Shown here in pieces: positions 47,819-56,874 of a stretch of DNA of 64,000 nt (its first letter is position 1; each line of letters starts with the position of its first letter). The notes under the pieces were generated by a model, which saw only the letters and a program-made list of their open reading frames with translations, had not been told where the DNA came from and did no database searches. The stretch is taken from the NCBI GenBank assembly GCA_029984035.1, contig JASBYJ010000006.1, forward strand, positions 1 to 64,000. Reading direction: 5' to 3'. Made by a program: the position numbers and the translations under genes. The stretch comes from Conchiformibius sp. (GTDB taxonomy: Bacteria > Pseudomonadota > Gammaproteobacteria > Burkholderiales > Neisseriaceae).

Positions 47819-47850
47819 GGTGTTCTCTTGATGAAATAGCAGCCTGAATA

Positions 47851-47878
47851 AAATGGGGCGGAAAGTGTTTTTTTCAAG
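47851..47878 (-). promoter_or_regulatory. Sigma-32 heat-shock promoter of lon
   Basis: Read on the minus strand, CTTGAAA (47878-47872), a 13-bp spacer and CCCCATTT (47858-47851) match the RpoH consensus CTTGAAA-N11-15-CCCCATnT at every conserved base. The -10 element ends 32 bp before the lon ATG at 47818. Confidence 0.85.
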
Positions 47879-47966
47879 CTCAGGATGGTGTGTTTGCAGT
47901 AAAAAATTGAATTCGGGATGATGTACTTTCAGGGTGTGTGAGAAGCGGAGAAGTATTTCATGCTTA

Positions 47967-48017
47967 TTTACAGGCAAATCCGCTTTACAGGCAAATCCGC
48001 TTTACAGGCAAATCCGC
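47967..48017. repeat. Three perfect tandem copies of a 17-bp unit upstream of lon
   Basis: TTTACAGGCAAATCCGC is repeated three times without a mismatch (47967-47983, 47984-48000, 48001-48017). It lies about 90 bp upstream of the sigma-32 promoter of lon. Copy number may vary between strains; a binding-site array for a regulator is also possible. Confidence 0.9.
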
Positions 48018-48253
48018 CAGATTTCCTTAATTATCATTTCGTATTCGTATCAAAAAAATTTGAAAACAATCAAGCCGATTTTTAGATGGCGGACAAGGAA
48101 GCTGCCGATATTGGATTGGGTTGCCTTTGAAACGGTATTCAAATGTAATCTTTTGAAATATAGGTAATTTTTAGAGCGTTGAAATCATTTCACTTTAGCT
48201 AAGGGTTGAAACAAAACATTTGTTTTAAACGATTATCGAAGAATGCGAATGTG
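48018..48253. other. Remaining intergenic sequence between lon and argH
   Basis: Apart from the promoter, the tandem repeat and the argH terminator, the 475-bp gap holds no ORF, repeat or signal that I can recognise. Confidence 0.4.
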
Positions 48254-48287
48254 TTTCAGGCAGCCTGAATTTTCAGGCTGCCTGAAA
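48254..48287 (-). terminator. DUS inverted-pair terminator of argH
   Basis: TTTCAGGCAGCCT (48254-48266) pairs with AGGCTGCCTGAAA (48275-48287) over 13 bp with an 8-nt loop, 6 bp after the argH stop codon. Confidence 0.85.
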
Positions 48288-48293
48288 ACCCGC

Positions 48294-49673
48294 TCATTCC
48301 GTCAACGCCGCCAACCACCGCGCCGCCTGCGCCCGCACCTGTTCTGGAGCGGTGCCGCCCAAATGGTTACGCGCGTTCAGGCTGCCTTCGGGCGTGAGCA
48401 CGGCAAACACGTCTTCCGCAATCAAATCGCTGAAACTTTGCAAGGTTGCCAAAGCCAAGTCCGCCAAATCGCAGCCTTGTTGTTCGGCATGGCGCACGGC
48501 GCGGGCAACGACTTCATGACTGTCGCGGAACGGCAGCCCTCTTTTCACCAGATAATCCGCCAAATCGGTGGCGGTGGCAAAGCCCTGCAACACGGCCGCA
48601 CGCATGTTTTCGCGTTTCACGGTAACGCCGCGCATCATGTCGGCGTAAATGCGCAGGGTGTCGCGCACGGTGTCCACCGTGTCAAACAAAGGTTCTTTGT
48701 CTTCCTGATTGTCTTTGTTGTAGGCGAGCGGCTGCGATTTCATCAGCACCAGCAAGCCGGTGAGATGCCCGATGACACGCCCCGATTTGCCGCGCACCAG
48801 TTCGGGAACATCGGGATTTTTTTTCTGCGGCATGATGGACGAACCGGTGCAGAAACGGTCGGCAAGGTCGATAAAGCCGAAGCGCGGACTCATCCACACA
48901 ATCAGTTCTTCGGAAAGACGGCTCAAGTGAATCATCAGCAGCGAAGCGGCGGCAGTGAACTCAATGGCGAAATCGCGGTCGGACACCGCGTCCAGCGAAT
49001 TTTGGCAGATTTGTTCAAAATCCAAGAGCTTGGCGGTGGTTTCACGTTGAATCGGGAAAGTCGTGCCCGCCAACGCCGCCGCGCCGAGCGGCATACGGTT
49101 TACGCGTTTGCGGCAGTCGGCCATGCGCTCGTCATCGCGCCCCAGCATTTCCACATACGCCAGCATGTGATGCCCGAAGCTGACGGGCTGCGCCACCTGC
49201 AAATGGGTAAAACCCGGCATCACCGCATCGGCATGCTGCTGCGCCAACTCTGCCAACGCGGTTTGCAAATCGCGGATTAAATTGCGGATAATGTCAATTT
49301 CGCCGCGCAACCACAAACGGATATCCGTAGCCACTTGGTCGTTGCGGCTGCGCCCCGTGTGCAGGCGTTTGCCCGCATCGCCGATTTTATCGGTGAGACG
49401 GCGTTCGATGTTCATATGCACGTCTTCCAAATCCAGCGACCATTGCAGGCTGCCTGAAGCGATGTCGTCCTGAATTTCCGCCATGCCGCGCCGAATGTCC
49501 GCCAAATCCTGCGCCGACAAAATGCCCGCTTCGTGCAGCATCTGCGCGTGCGCCAGCGAGCCTTGAATATCGGCCTGCGCCAAGCGTTTGTCAAAATCAA
49601 TCGAGCCGGTGTACTGCTTCACCAGCTCGGACACGGGTTCGTCAAAACGTCCCGACCAAGTTTTGTTGCTCAT
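48294..49673 (-). CDS. argH: Argininosuccinate lyase
   Basis: ArgH splits argininosuccinate into arginine and fumarate, the last step of arginine synthesis. The 459-residue protein has the three conserved regions of the fumarase/aspartase superfamily: [15 protein letters not shown] and [13 protein letters not shown], the [17 protein letters not shown] segment with the catalytic His, and the signature loop [12 protein letters not shown] (about 280-291) with the catalytic Ser. Length is normal. Codon use is distinctly GC-rich compared with ftsK or lon around it. An uptake sequence inside the gene (near 49447) encodes S-G-S-L-Q. It is a single gene with a strong terminator; no other arginine gene is in the window. 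Confidence 0.97.
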   Translation of the reverse strand: MSNKTWSGRFDEPVSELVKQYTGSIDFDKRLAQADIQGSLAHAQMLHEAGILSAQDLADIRRGMAEIQDDIASGSLQWSLDLEDVHMNIERRLTDKIGDAGKRLHTGRSRNDQVATDIRLWLRGEIDIIRNLIRDLQTALAELAQQHADAVMPGFTHLQVAQPVSFGHHMLAYVEMLGRDDERMADCRKRVNRMPLGAAALAGTTFPIQRETTAKLLDFEQICQNSLDAVSDRDFAIEFTAAASLLMIHLSRLSEELIVWMSPRFGFIDLADRFCTGSSIMPQKKNPDVPELVRGKSGRVIGHLTGLLVLMKSQPLAYNKDNQEDKEPLFDTVDTVRDTLRIYADMMRGVTVKRENMRAAVLQGFATATDLADYLVKRGLPFRDSHEVVARAVRHAEQQGCDLADLALATLQSFSDLIAEDVFAVLTPEGSLNARNHLGGTAPEQVRAQAARWLAALTE

Positions 49674-49830
49674 GTTGCTTCCTTAAAAATGTTTTTTCAG
49701 GCTGCCTGAAAAGCTGGCTTTGGGTTGGCGGTTCCTGCCATGCAAAGCGTCTTTAGGACGGCAGCCCGTCCGTCTGTTTTTACGATGCAGCCGATTGGTA
49801 TTTTCAGGCAGCCGCTGTTTATTCCTTTGT

Positions 49831-52800
49831 TCATTCCGTATGGCCGCGCCGCGCCAAGATGGTGCGTTTGCCTGAGGAATCGGCGGCGGAAAGAATGCCT
49901 TCGTTTTCCATTTGCTCCACTAAATCAGCGGCTTTGTTGTAGCCTACTCTGAGCTTGCGTTGCAAAAAGGAAATGCTGGTACGCTGTGTGCGCAATACTA
50001 AGGCTACTGCCTCGTCAAAAAGATTTTCGTTGCCGCTGCCCGGGTTGTCGCTTTCCGGTTCGTCTTCTTCAGGGTTGCTGAGAATGTCTTCGATGTAGTC
50101 GGGCGCTTCGAATTGTTTCAGATATTCTACAACGGCATGGACTTCGCTATCGGCGACAAATGCGCCGTGTACGCGTTGGGCGTAGCTGGTTCCCGGTGGT
50201 AGGAACAACATATCGCCTTGTCCCAAAAGATTTTCTGCACCCATTTGGTCGAGAATGGTGCGGCTGTCTATTTTACTGGACACTTGGAAGGCGATGCGGG
50301 TGGGAATATTGGCTTTAATCAGGCCTGTAATCACATCTACGCTGGGTCGCTGGGTCGCTAAAATCAGGTGTATGCCTGCGGCGCGCGCCTTTTGTGCCAA
50401 GCGGGCAATCAGTTGCTCGATTTGTTTGCCTGCCACCATCATCAAATCGGCAAATTCGTCCACAATCACGACAATGTAAGGCAGTTTTTCCAGTGGTTCG
50501 GGTTCCGAAGGATTTAGGCTGAAAGGATTGTTGATTTTTTTGCCGTTGCGGGCGGCATCACGGATTTTTTGGTTGTAGCCTGCCAAGTTGCGTACGCCGA
50601 CATGGCTCATTAAGCGATAGCGTTTTTCCATTTCTCCTACGCACCAATTGAGTGCGTTTGCCGCCAGTTTCATATCGGTAACCACAGGGGCGAGCAAGTG
50701 GGGGATGCCCTGATAAACGCTGAGTTCGAGCATTTTCGGGTCTATCATAATCATGCGCACGTCTTCCGGCGAAGCTTTATAGAGCATCGACAGAATCATG
50801 GCATTGACGCCAACCGATTTGCCGGAGCCGGTTGTGCCTGCCACCAGTAGATGCGGGGCTTTGGCCAAATCGGTTACGACCGCTTGACCGCTGATGTCTT
50901 GTCCCAAGGCCAGTGTCAGTTTGGACTCGCTGCCTGAAAACGCATTGTCGTTGAAAATTTCGCTCAAGCGGATAATCTGGCGTTTGGGATTGGGCAATTC
51001 CAAGCCCATACAGGTTTTGCCGGGTATGGTTTCCACCAGTCGGATAGCTGCTACTCCCAAAGAGCGGGCAATGTCTTTTTCCAGATTCAATACGGAATTG
51101 CCTCGTACGCCGACATCGGGTTCGATTTCGTAACGGGTAATCACAGGTCCTGCGTAGGCATCCAAAACTTTGACTTTGACTTTGTATTCCGCCAGTTTTT
51201 CTTCAATGGTTGCGCTGTTGTTGATGAGTTCTTCCTCACTTTGCACTGCGGCGGGGTTGTATTGAGGAGGCAACAAGAGCGATAGGGGCGGAATAGTGTT
51301 GTCAGAGGAAAAGGCGGAGTAACCGCTGCCGGAATCATTTTCCGAAACGAAAAAATTTTCTGTGGTTTCTTCGGTTTCTTTTGCTGCGGCATGGCGCAGG
51401 GCGGTTTCCTGTTCGCGGTAGTATTCTTCAAAGTCCTCTTCGGAAAGAATGTCGTATTCATTGCCTTCTTCGTCTTTTGCAATGCGGCTTGAAGGCTGCC
51501 TGAAAGTTTCGACAGGAGTAGTAACCGCACGGCGGTGTGCAGGCGTGGTGAAGAAATCGGCGGCAAAACGTTCGGCATGGGGAGAACGGGAAAAATGCAC
51601 GGGGTCGCTCAACATCGGTTCGGGCAGTAAAGATGCTTGGACGCGTACCGGTTCGGGCGGCGAGGGCATGGCAACGGCTGAGATGTCGAATGCCGATGCT
51701 GAGCTGCCTGAACCGTCTGCGTACCGCCTGTTGGATTTGCGTGCGGCAGAAGCGGGAGTACCCGACAGGTTTGCCCACACTTCGTCTTCGGGTATGACAT
51801 CCAATCCGGGCAGGCTTTGTTGCTCCGATGCGGACGGATAAATTGCTTCTCTGCGTTTGTGCAGAGAGGTTTGGATTTCTTCCATTTCGATGGCTTTGGG
51901 TTCATCGCTGCTGCCGTATCGGGATGTTTCGACAATATCGGGACGGTCGCGCAGGATTTCTTCCAAGTTGGCCAAAACGCGGTTGCGTACGCGGTTCAGT
52001 GCGGGGTCGGTTAGGGTGATGGTTTCGTTGGGCACGTCGGCTGTGATGATGACATCCGGTTGCAGCAAAGGGTCGGCATAGTCGCTCAAGCTGCGGCGGC
52101 GCGCGCGTGCCAAAGCGGGGTCGTCCGCTTCTATGATTTCGTTCGGTAAAGGTGTTTCGACGGTTTGCGGCGGAGTCTGCGATGCAGCGTCGGTGTAATC
52201 TGTGTCGATGAGCAGATTGCCGCCTGCGGCTGACCAAGCGGTTTCGTCCGATGGACTGGACGGATTGTTCTGAATATTATCCCAGTTTGAATCCGGAAGA
52301 GTGTCTTGAATATTGTCCCAGTTGTTTGAATCTGAAAGGTTGCCCAAAACGTCATCTTCTGTCGGCTCGGTGCTTAAGGTGAATGTGTCGGTTTGGCTTT
52401 CAGGCTGTGCGGAGCCGCTGTTATCGTCTATGCCGATATTGTTTTCCGGCGGGAAGCCGTCAACGGCCGTTTCACTGTTTTGCGGGAAGGCTTCGGGCGT
52501 ACTTGCTTTGACGGCGGGTGCGGGAGGGATGCTCTCGGTGAATACGGCAGCATGGGTTTTTTCCGCTAAATCCGCTACATCGGTGCGGACAGGCAAAATG
52601 TATTCTGTGGTTTCCTGTTCCGGTACGGATGTTTTCGCTTGGCTGCCTGACACTTCGGCGGGCGGCTCGGAAGAAAGAGATGTTTGGGCATCGGCATGTG
52701 CCGTTTGCGCTCGGGAATGTTCCGCAACATCGGTTCGGTCTGTACGGCGGCAGATTTCGGACCATTCTTTCTGCCAGGCGCGCGCTTGCAGATGTTGCGC

Positions 52801-52854
52801 TGCCAGCAGGCAGAGAAGCAGAATAATCAGAACAATAACGGTCGGGTACATCAT
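49831..52854 (-). CDS. ftsK: FtsK/SpoIIIE-type DNA translocase with short membrane anchor
   Basis: The 1007-residue protein couples cell division to chromosome segregation by pumping DNA. It has only one N-terminal membrane helix (residues 3-20, [17 protein letters not shown]) where enteric FtsK has four, then a long acidic, proline/serine/glutamate-rich linker (about 30-540). The motor follows: alpha domain [22 protein letters not shown], Walker [13 protein letters not shown] (about 668-679), Walker [14 protein letters not shown] (about 793-805). The winged-helix gamma domain (about 940-1005, [26 protein letters not shown]) recognises KOPS sites. Neisseriaceae often carry two FtsK proteins, so a second one elsewhere in the genome is likely. 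Confidence 0.93.
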   Translation of the reverse strand: MMYPTVIVLIILLLCLLAAQHLQARAWQKEWSEICRRTDRTDVAEHSRAQTAHADAQTSLSSEPPAEVSGSQAKTSVPEQETTEYILPVRTDVADLAEKTHAAVFTESIPPAPAVKASTPEAFPQNSETAVDGFPPENNIGIDDNSGSAQPESQTDTFTLSTEPTEDDVLGNLSDSNNWDNIQDTLPDSNWDNIQNNPSSPSDETAWSAAGGNLLIDTDYTDAASQTPPQTVETPLPNEIIEADDPALARARRRSLSDYADPLLQPDVIITADVPNETITLTDPALNRVRNRVLANLEEILRDRPDIVETSRYGSSDEPKAIEMEEIQTSLHKRREAIYPSASEQQSLPGLDVIPEDEVWANLSGTPASAARKSNRRYADGSGSSASAFDISAVAMPSPPEPVRVQASLLPEPMLSDPVHFSRSPHAERFAADFFTTPAHRRAVTTPVETFRQPSSRIAKDEEGNEYDILSEEDFEEYYREQETALRHAAAKETEETTENFFVSENDSGSGYSAFSSDNTIPPLSLLLPPQYNPAAVQSEEELINNSATIEEKLAEYKVKVKVLDAYAGPVITRYEIEPDVGVRGNSVLNLEKDIARSLGVAAIRLVETIPGKTCMGLELPNPKRQIIRLSEIFNDNAFSGSESKLTLALGQDISGQAVVTDLAKAPHLLVAGTTGSGKSVGVNAMILSMLYKASPEDVRMIMIDPKMLELSVYQGIPHLLAPVVTDMKLAANALNWCVGEMEKRYRLMSHVGVRNLAGYNQKIRDAARNGKKINNPFSLNPSEPEPLEKLPYIVVIVDEFADLMMVAGKQIEQLIARLAQKARAAGIHLILATQRPSVDVITGLIKANIPTRIAFQVSSKIDSRTILDQMGAENLLGQGDMLFLPPGTSYAQRVHGAFVADSEVHAVVEYLKQFEAPDYIEDILSNPEEDEPESDNPGSGNENLFDEAVALVLRTQRTSISFLQRKLRVGYNKAADLVEQMENEGILSAADSSGKRTILARRGHTE

Positions 52855-53035
52855 GAACCAAACTCCGTAAACGGAATATTTGCAAAACGGCGGATTTTAC
52901 CGTGTTTCAGGCTGCCTGAAAATGTCGGTAATACGATTTGTGGGCTGACGGGCAGGATGGTGGGGCGGTTGGCAGCCGGTTAATCTGGGGGATGGGGCTG
53001 CACTTTCAGGCTGCCTGAAAAGGCGGCAAAGACAA
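52855..53035. other. Intergenic stretch, ftsK to hslO, with uptake sequences
   Basis: It contains two forward uptake sequences with flanking TTTC (around 52909-52921 and 53008-53020). The second is the self-complementary form, able to form a small hairpin. No gene is seen. Confidence 0.5.
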
Positions 53036-53068
53036 GCCGCTGCCGTGATTTCGGTTTACGGCAGCGGC
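53036..53068 (-). terminator. Intrinsic terminator of hslO
   Basis: A perfect 11-bp GC-rich stem (GCCGCTGCCGT, 53036-53046, with ACGGCAGCGGC, 53058-53068) and an 11-nt loop lie 11 bp beyond the stop codon. On the minus strand the stem is followed by TTGTCTTT, a modest T-rich tail. It does not use the uptake sequence. Confidence 0.75.
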
Positions 53069-53078
53069 AGGAGGGTTT

Positions 53079-53966
53079 TTATTGTAACGGTGTTTGCCCG
53101 CGAGCGGTGTTGACGATGTCGATACCGAACAGTGCGTTCACATCGGTTTCATCGAAGGTATAGCGTTCGTTGCAGAAATCGCAGTCGATGGTGATGCTGC
53201 CTTCTTCGGCTACTGCGGTACCGATTTCTTCTCCGCCGAGCATGAGAAGCATGTCGCTGACTTTGCCGCGCGAGCAGGTACAGGCAAATTCGACGGTGTC
53301 GGCGGGAAAAACGCGCGGCGGGGTTTCGTGAAACAGACGGTAAAGCAGGTGTTGTGCGTCTAGTTCGGTGAGTTCTTCGGGGGTAACGGTGTCGCTTAAT
53401 GCGGCGAAATGATTCCACACTTCTGCATCGGGCGCGGTTTCAGGCAGCCTTTGCAGCAGCAGGCCGCCTACGCTGTGTTCGTTTGCGGCAAGGCTGATGT
53501 GGGTGTCCAGTTGTTCGGAGCTGCCCATATAGTGCATCAACATTTCGGCAATACTGCTGCCTTTCAAAGGCACTATGCCTTGCCATGCTTCGCCTTCGTT
53601 GGGCTGCAAAGTTAAGGCGAATATGCCGTTTTCGCCCAGCAGCTCCTGTAAACCCGCATCGTCGGCGATAGCGGCGTTTTCGTCCCAACGGGCGATGGCG
53701 CGGACGGTATGCTCGGAGGTGGCTTCGACTACCAGCATTTTCAACAATCCCTGACCTTGAACCTGCACAATCAGTGTGCCTGCCGATTTGAGGTTGCCCG
53801 ACAGCAAAACGCCTGCGGCAAGCAGCTCGCCCAAGGCGCGGCGGATGGCAAGGGGATAATGTTTGCGTTGCAGGATATGCTGCCATACGTCTTGCATACG
53901 GACATGCAAACCGCGTACGGGGTGGTGGTCAAACAGAAAGCGGGTGCGTTGGTTGCTGATGGTCAT
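53079..53966 (-). CDS. hslO: Redox-regulated chaperone Hsp33
   Basis: Hsp33 is a holdase chaperone switched on by oxidation. The 295-residue protein starts with RTRFLFDHHPVRGLHVRM, has the core domain with GELLAAGVLLSGNLK and LTLQPNEGEAWQGIVPL, and near the C-terminus the zinc-binding redox switch: C-x-C in FACTCSRGKV (about 230-232) and C-x2-C in DCDFCNERY (about 262-265). These four cysteines hold zinc when reduced. Length and motifs are normal. It is transcribed away from ftsK's end on the same strand and closed by its own terminator. Confidence 0.95.
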   Translation of the reverse strand: MTISNQRTRFLFDHHPVRGLHVRMQDVWQHILQRKHYPLAIRRALGELLAAGVLLSGNLKSAGTLIVQVQGQGLLKMLVVEATSEHTVRAIARWDENAAIADDAGLQELLGENGIFALTLQPNEGEAWQGIVPLKGSSIAEMLMHYMGSSEQLDTHISLAANEHSVGGLLLQRLPETAPDAEVWNHFAALSDTVTPEELTELDAQHLLYRLFHETPPRVFPADTVEFACTCSRGKVSDMLLMLGGEEIGTAVAEEGSITIDCDFCNERYTFDETDVNALFGIDIVNTARGQTPLQ

Positions 53967-54109
53967 GGGGTGTCCTGAAATCGATATGGTTCAACGAATG
54001 GGCGGTATATGGTTTCAGGCTGCCTGAAAATCAAGTGGGCTGCCTGAAAGGGCAGTAAAGGTTTCAGGCAGCCTGTGGACATGATTGCAGGGGAATACTG
54101 CGGCAGTTT

Positions 54110-54568
54110 TTATGCTTCGTCAACCGCTTCGCGTGCAAACGTTTTTTCGCAATAATGGCATTTCAGGCGGGTGCGTCCGTTTTGGCTGCGTATGTAAAAG
54201 CGGCTTTTCACGGGTTCGCTGTGACTGGCGCAGTTGCTGTTGGGGCAGCGGAATACTTCGCTGATGCTTTCAGGCAGGGTGAGACGCATTTTTTTAACCA
54301 CGGCAAAAGCTTCGATGTGGTTGACAACGGCTTCGGGAGCAAACAGCGCCAAGCGGTTGGCATCGTGTTCGCTGAAGGACACTTCTTTGATTTTGATGAT
54401 GTCTTTTTGTCCTTGGGTTTTGCTGGGCAGGTTGAAACCTACGGTTACCGCGCTGCCGTAATGCAGGAGTTTGAATTGGCGCAAGATGGTTAGCCCCAAA
54501 CCTGCGGGAATGTGGTCGATGACTGTGCCGTTTTCAATGGCTTCCACGCTGAGTTTTTTGTGTTCCAT
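54110..54568 (-). CDS. pyrI: Aspartate carbamoyltransferase regulatory chain
   Basis: PyrI binds CTP or ATP and sets the activity of the catalytic subunit PyrB. The 152-residue protein has the allosteric domain beginning [20 protein letters not shown] and a zinc domain with Cys108, Cys113, Cys137 and Cys140 (CPNSNC and CHYC), the four ligands known from the E. coli protein. Length is that of the enteric chain. The ATG lies 1 bp after the pyrB stop, so the two subunits are translationally coupled. The pair is controlled by the attenuator upstream of pyrB. Uptake sequences occupy the region after it (54000-54075). Confidence 0.96.
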   Translation of the reverse strand: MEHKKLSVEAIENGTVIDHIPAGLGLTILRQFKLLHYGSAVTVGFNLPSKTQGQKDIIKIKEVSFSEHDANRLALFAPEAVVNHIEAFAVVKKMRLTLPESISEVFRCPNSNCASHSEPVKSRFYIRSQNGRTRLKCHYCEKTFAREAVDEA

Positions 54569-54569
54569 T

Positions 54570-55490
54570 TCAAACTTCCTCGTTTAATATCAAAGATAAA
54601 ATCGCCATGCGTGCGTAAACGCCGTTGACTGCTTGTTCGAAATAATAGGCATGGGGCGTGCTGTCCACGTCGGGGTGGATTTCGTCAACGCGGGGCAGGG
54701 GGTGCAATACGCGTAAATTGTTTTTGGCGTTGGCCAGCATGGCGGCGTTCAGGTTGAATTTGCCTTGGATTTTGGCAAATTCTTCCGCATCGAAGCGTTC
54801 CCGTTGTACGCGGGTCATGTAGAGAATATCCGCCCACTCGGCGGCTTGTTCCAAGTTGTCGAATGTTTGCCGGCGGCAGCCTGCTTCGTCCAGCTCTTCG
54901 GTGATGTAGTCGGGCATGGCAAGGCTGGGGGGGGATACGAAGGCAAACGAGCAGCCGAAGCGTTTTAAGGCTTGTGCCAGCGAGTGTACGGTGCGTCCGT
55001 ATTTCAAATCGCCGCACATGGCGATGTTCAGATTGGAAAGCGTGCCTTGCGTTTCGTAAATCGTTACCAAATCGAGCAGGGTTTGGCTAGGGTGTTGGTT
55101 GGTGCCGTCTCCTGCGTTGATGACGGGGACGGATGAAAACTCTGCCGCCACTCTGGCCGCGCCGTCTTTGGGGTGGCGTTGGATAACGGCATCGGTGTAG
55201 CCGGAAATAATGCGCGCGGTATCGGCGAGGGTTTCGCCTTTTTTGGCGCTGGTGTTGGCTCCGTCTGCAAAACCTATCACTCTGCCGCCCAGCCGTTGTA
55301 CGGCGGTTTCGAACGATAGTCGGGTGCGCGTGGAAGGTTCGAAAAAGCAGGCGGCAATCAGTTTGCCTTCCAATAGGTTGCTGCGCGGATGGTGTTTCAG
55401 TTTCAGGGCGGTATCCAGCAGCACTTGCAGCTGTTCGGTGCTTAAGTCGGAAACGGAAATCAGGTGTTGGCGGTAGAGCGGATTGGGCAT
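54570..55490 (-). CDS. pyrB: Aspartate carbamoyltransferase catalytic chain
   Basis: PyrB joins carbamoyl phosphate and aspartate, the first committed step of pyrimidine synthesis. The 306-residue protein begins [17 protein letters not shown] and has the carbamoyl phosphate loop [15 protein letters not shown], the KKGET motif (80s loop), [15 protein letters not shown], and the HPLPRVDEI segment (240s loop). The start at 55490 is chosen over TTG 55496 because AAAAGGA stands 7 bases before it and because it matches the E. coli start. A 44-codon leader ORF with an overlapping terminator hairpin lies immediately upstream. Confidence 0.97.
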   Translation of the reverse strand: MPNPLYRQHLISVSDLSTEQLQVLLDTALKLKHHPRSNLLEGKLIAACFFEPSTRTRLSFETAVQRLGGRVIGFADGANTSAKKGETLADTARIISGYTDAVIQRHPKDGAARVAAEFSSVPVINAGDGTNQHPSQTLLDLVTIYETQGTLSNLNIAMCGDLKYGRTVHSLAQALKRFGCSFAFVSPPSLAMPDYITEELDEAGCRRQTFDNLEQAAEWADILYMTRVQRERFDAEEFAKIQGKFNLNAAMLANAKNNLRVLHPLPRVDEIHPDVDSTPHAYYFEQAVNGVYARMAILSLILNEEV

Positions 55491-55492
55491 TA

Positions 55493-55627
55493 TCAAATCC
55501 TTTTGTATGGACGTAAAAAAACCCGTTCATATGTACGGGTTTGAACCAAAACGGCAACAGCCGCAGCATTGCGGCGCGATAGCATGGGGAAGAGCGGGAG
55601 CGGGCTGAACATATTTTGATGTCGCAT
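55493..55627 (-). CDS. pyrL: PyrBI operon leader peptide
   Basis: A 44-codon ORF (ATG 55627, TGA 55495-55493) ends 2 bp before the pyrB ATG. The peptide begins [16 protein letters not shown] and ends RPYKRI. Its codons run through the attenuator hairpin (55519-55542) and the pyrB ribosome site. The E. coli pyrBI leader peptide is also 44 residues and also overlaps its attenuator; there, low UTP makes RNA polymerase pause, the ribosome catches up and blocks the hairpin. The same logic fits here. The stretch just before the hairpin (GTTGCCGTTTTGGTT) is U-rich in the transcript, as pausing would require. Peptide sequence itself is not like the enteric one. Confidence 0.72.
   Translation of the reverse strand: MRHQNMFSPLPLFPMLSRRNAAAVAVLVQTRTYERVFLRPYKRI
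55515..55542 (-). terminator. Attenuator hairpin of the pyrBI operon
   Basis: On the minus strand AAACCCGT (55542-55535), an 8-nt loop and ACGGGTTT (55526-55519) form an 8-bp perfect stem that runs directly into a U-tract of 7. It sits 25 bp upstream of pyrB within the leader ORF, the geometry of UTP-sensing transcription attenuation. Confidence 0.82.
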
Positions 55628-55643
55628 GATGGCAAACGGGCGG

Positions 55644-55672
55644 ATTATACCGTGTTTTCAGGCTGCCTGAAA
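55644..55672 (-). promoter_or_regulatory. Candidate promoter of pyrL-pyrB-pyrI
   Basis: On the minus strand TATAAT (55649-55644) is preceded, after 17 bp, by TTCAGG (55672-55667). The -35-like hexamer is provided by the end of an uptake sequence. Transcription would start near 55637, giving a leader of about 145 nt. Confidence 0.5.
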
Positions 55673-55710
55673 CGGGAAAACGCTGCTTTCAGGCAGCCTG
55701 AAAGTGTCAA

Positions 55711-55719
55711 TGTTATAAT
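55711..55719 (+). promoter_or_regulatory. Extended -10 promoter of trmA
   Basis: TGTTATAAT (hexamer 55714-55719) lies 33 bp upstream of the trmA ATG and is divergent from the pyr promoter. Uptake sequences stand between the two promoters. Confidence 0.65.
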
Positions 55720-55752
55720 CCGCTGCTTTACAGAATTTGCTCTGCCCGTTAT

Positions 55753-56841
55753 ATGAATGCCTATCAAACGCAGCTAACCGAGAAAACTGACTATCTGACC
55801 GCTTTGCTTGCGCCGTTTGGCGGTGCGGCGGTGCAGGTTTTTCCTTCTGCCGAGCAGCATTACCGCATGCGGGCGGAATTCCGTATTTGGCATGAAAACG
55901 GCAGTATCAGCTATGCCATGTTTGCGCACGGACAAAAGGCGTCTTCCGCATCGCTTGTCCGTTTGGAGGGTTTACCGGCTGCCTGCGACAGCATCAATGC
56001 CTTGATGCCGCGTTTATTGGAAAAGGTTTCAGGCAGCCCTGTGTTGAAAAACCGCTTTTACCAATGCGAATTTCTGGCCACGCTCAGCGGCGAAATGTTG
56101 GTCAGCATGATTTATCACAAAAAGCTGGATGAAGAATGGGAAGACGCGGCCCGTGCTTTGCAGAACGAATTGGGTGTTTTCATTATCGGTCGCAGCAGGG
56201 GACAGAAACGGATATTATCGCAGGATTTCGTTACCGAAACGCTTACCGTACACGGAGAAACCTTCCGCTACCGCCAAATCGAAGGCGGTTTCACGCAGCC
56301 CAATGCACGCGTATGCGAAAAAATGCTCGAATGGGCGTGCCTTCAGGCACAGGATTTGGGCGGAGATTTGTTGGAGCTGTATTGCGGCAACGGCAATTTC
56401 ACTTTGCCGCTGTCGCGCCGTTTCCGCAAAGTGTTGGCGACCGAATTGTCGAAAACATCCGTTCAAGCCGCGCAATGGAATATCGCTGCCAACCGTGCCG
56501 ACAACATAGCCATTGCCCGCTTGTCTGCCGAAGAGTTCGCACAGGCGTTTTCAGGCAGCCGGACATTCCGCCGTTTGGCGGAGCAAGGCATTGATTTGCG
56601 GGATTACGCATTTTCCACCATTTTTATCGACCCGCCGCGTGCCGGTGTGGATGCGGAAAGTCTGAAACTGGTGGCGCAGTTTGACCATATCATCTACATT
56701 TCCTGCAACCCCGAAACCTTGCGCGACAATCTCGCCGTACTCACGCAAACTCACACCATTCAGGCAGCCGCGCTGTTTGACCAATTTCCGTTTACGCATC
56801 ACATTGAAAGCGGCGTATATTTGAAACGCAAAACCGTCTAA
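55753..56841 (+). CDS. trmA: tRNA (uracil-54-C5)-methyltransferase
   Basis: TrmA makes ribothymidine at position 54 of tRNA using S-adenosylmethionine. The 362-residue protein has the SAM-binding motif LLELYCGNGNFTLPL (about 203-217), the FIDPPRAG motif (about 295-302) and the catalytic cysteine Cys318 in ISCNPETL. It lacks an N-terminal TRAM domain and an iron-sulfur cluster, which fits TrmA and excludes RlmD-like relatives. Length is normal. Three uptake sequences or near matches lie within the gene (for example near 56025 and 56550). It begins a plus-strand run with an Smr gene (33 bp) and trpS. Confidence 0.95.
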   Translation: MNAYQTQLTEKTDYLTALLAPFGGAAVQVFPSAEQHYRMRAEFRIWHENGSISYAMFAHGQKASSASLVRLEGLPAACDSINALMPRLLEKVSGSPVLKNRFYQCEFLATLSGEMLVSMIYHKKLDEEWEDAARALQNELGVFIIGRSRGQKRILSQDFVTETLTVHGETFRYRQIEGGFTQPNARVCEKMLEWACLQAQDLGGDLLELYCGNGNFTLPLSRRFRKVLATELSKTSVQAAQWNIAANRADNIAIARLSAEEFAQAFSGSRTFRRLAEQGIDLRDYAFSTIFIDPPRAGVDAESLKLVAQFDHIIYISCNPETLRDNLAVLTQTHTIQAAALFDQFPFTHHIESGVYLKRKTV

Positions 56842-56874
56842 ACCATTTTTCAGGCAGCCTGAAAGACCCGTACC

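Noticed and set aside
47819-47977. N-terminal extension of lon.
   Set aside because: It contains the sigma-32 promoter and part of the 17-bp tandem repeat and has no counterpart in Lon proteins.
48243-49280. Plus-strand 345-codon frame opposite argH.
   Set aside because: It is the antisense shadow of argH, rich in H, R, Q and G, and begins in a terminator.
55087-55635. Minus-strand frame from TTG 55635 across pyrB as an alternative leader.
   Set aside because: It has no ATG start near the transcript start and runs out of frame through pyrB; the 44-codon frame from ATG 55627 fits the leader much better.
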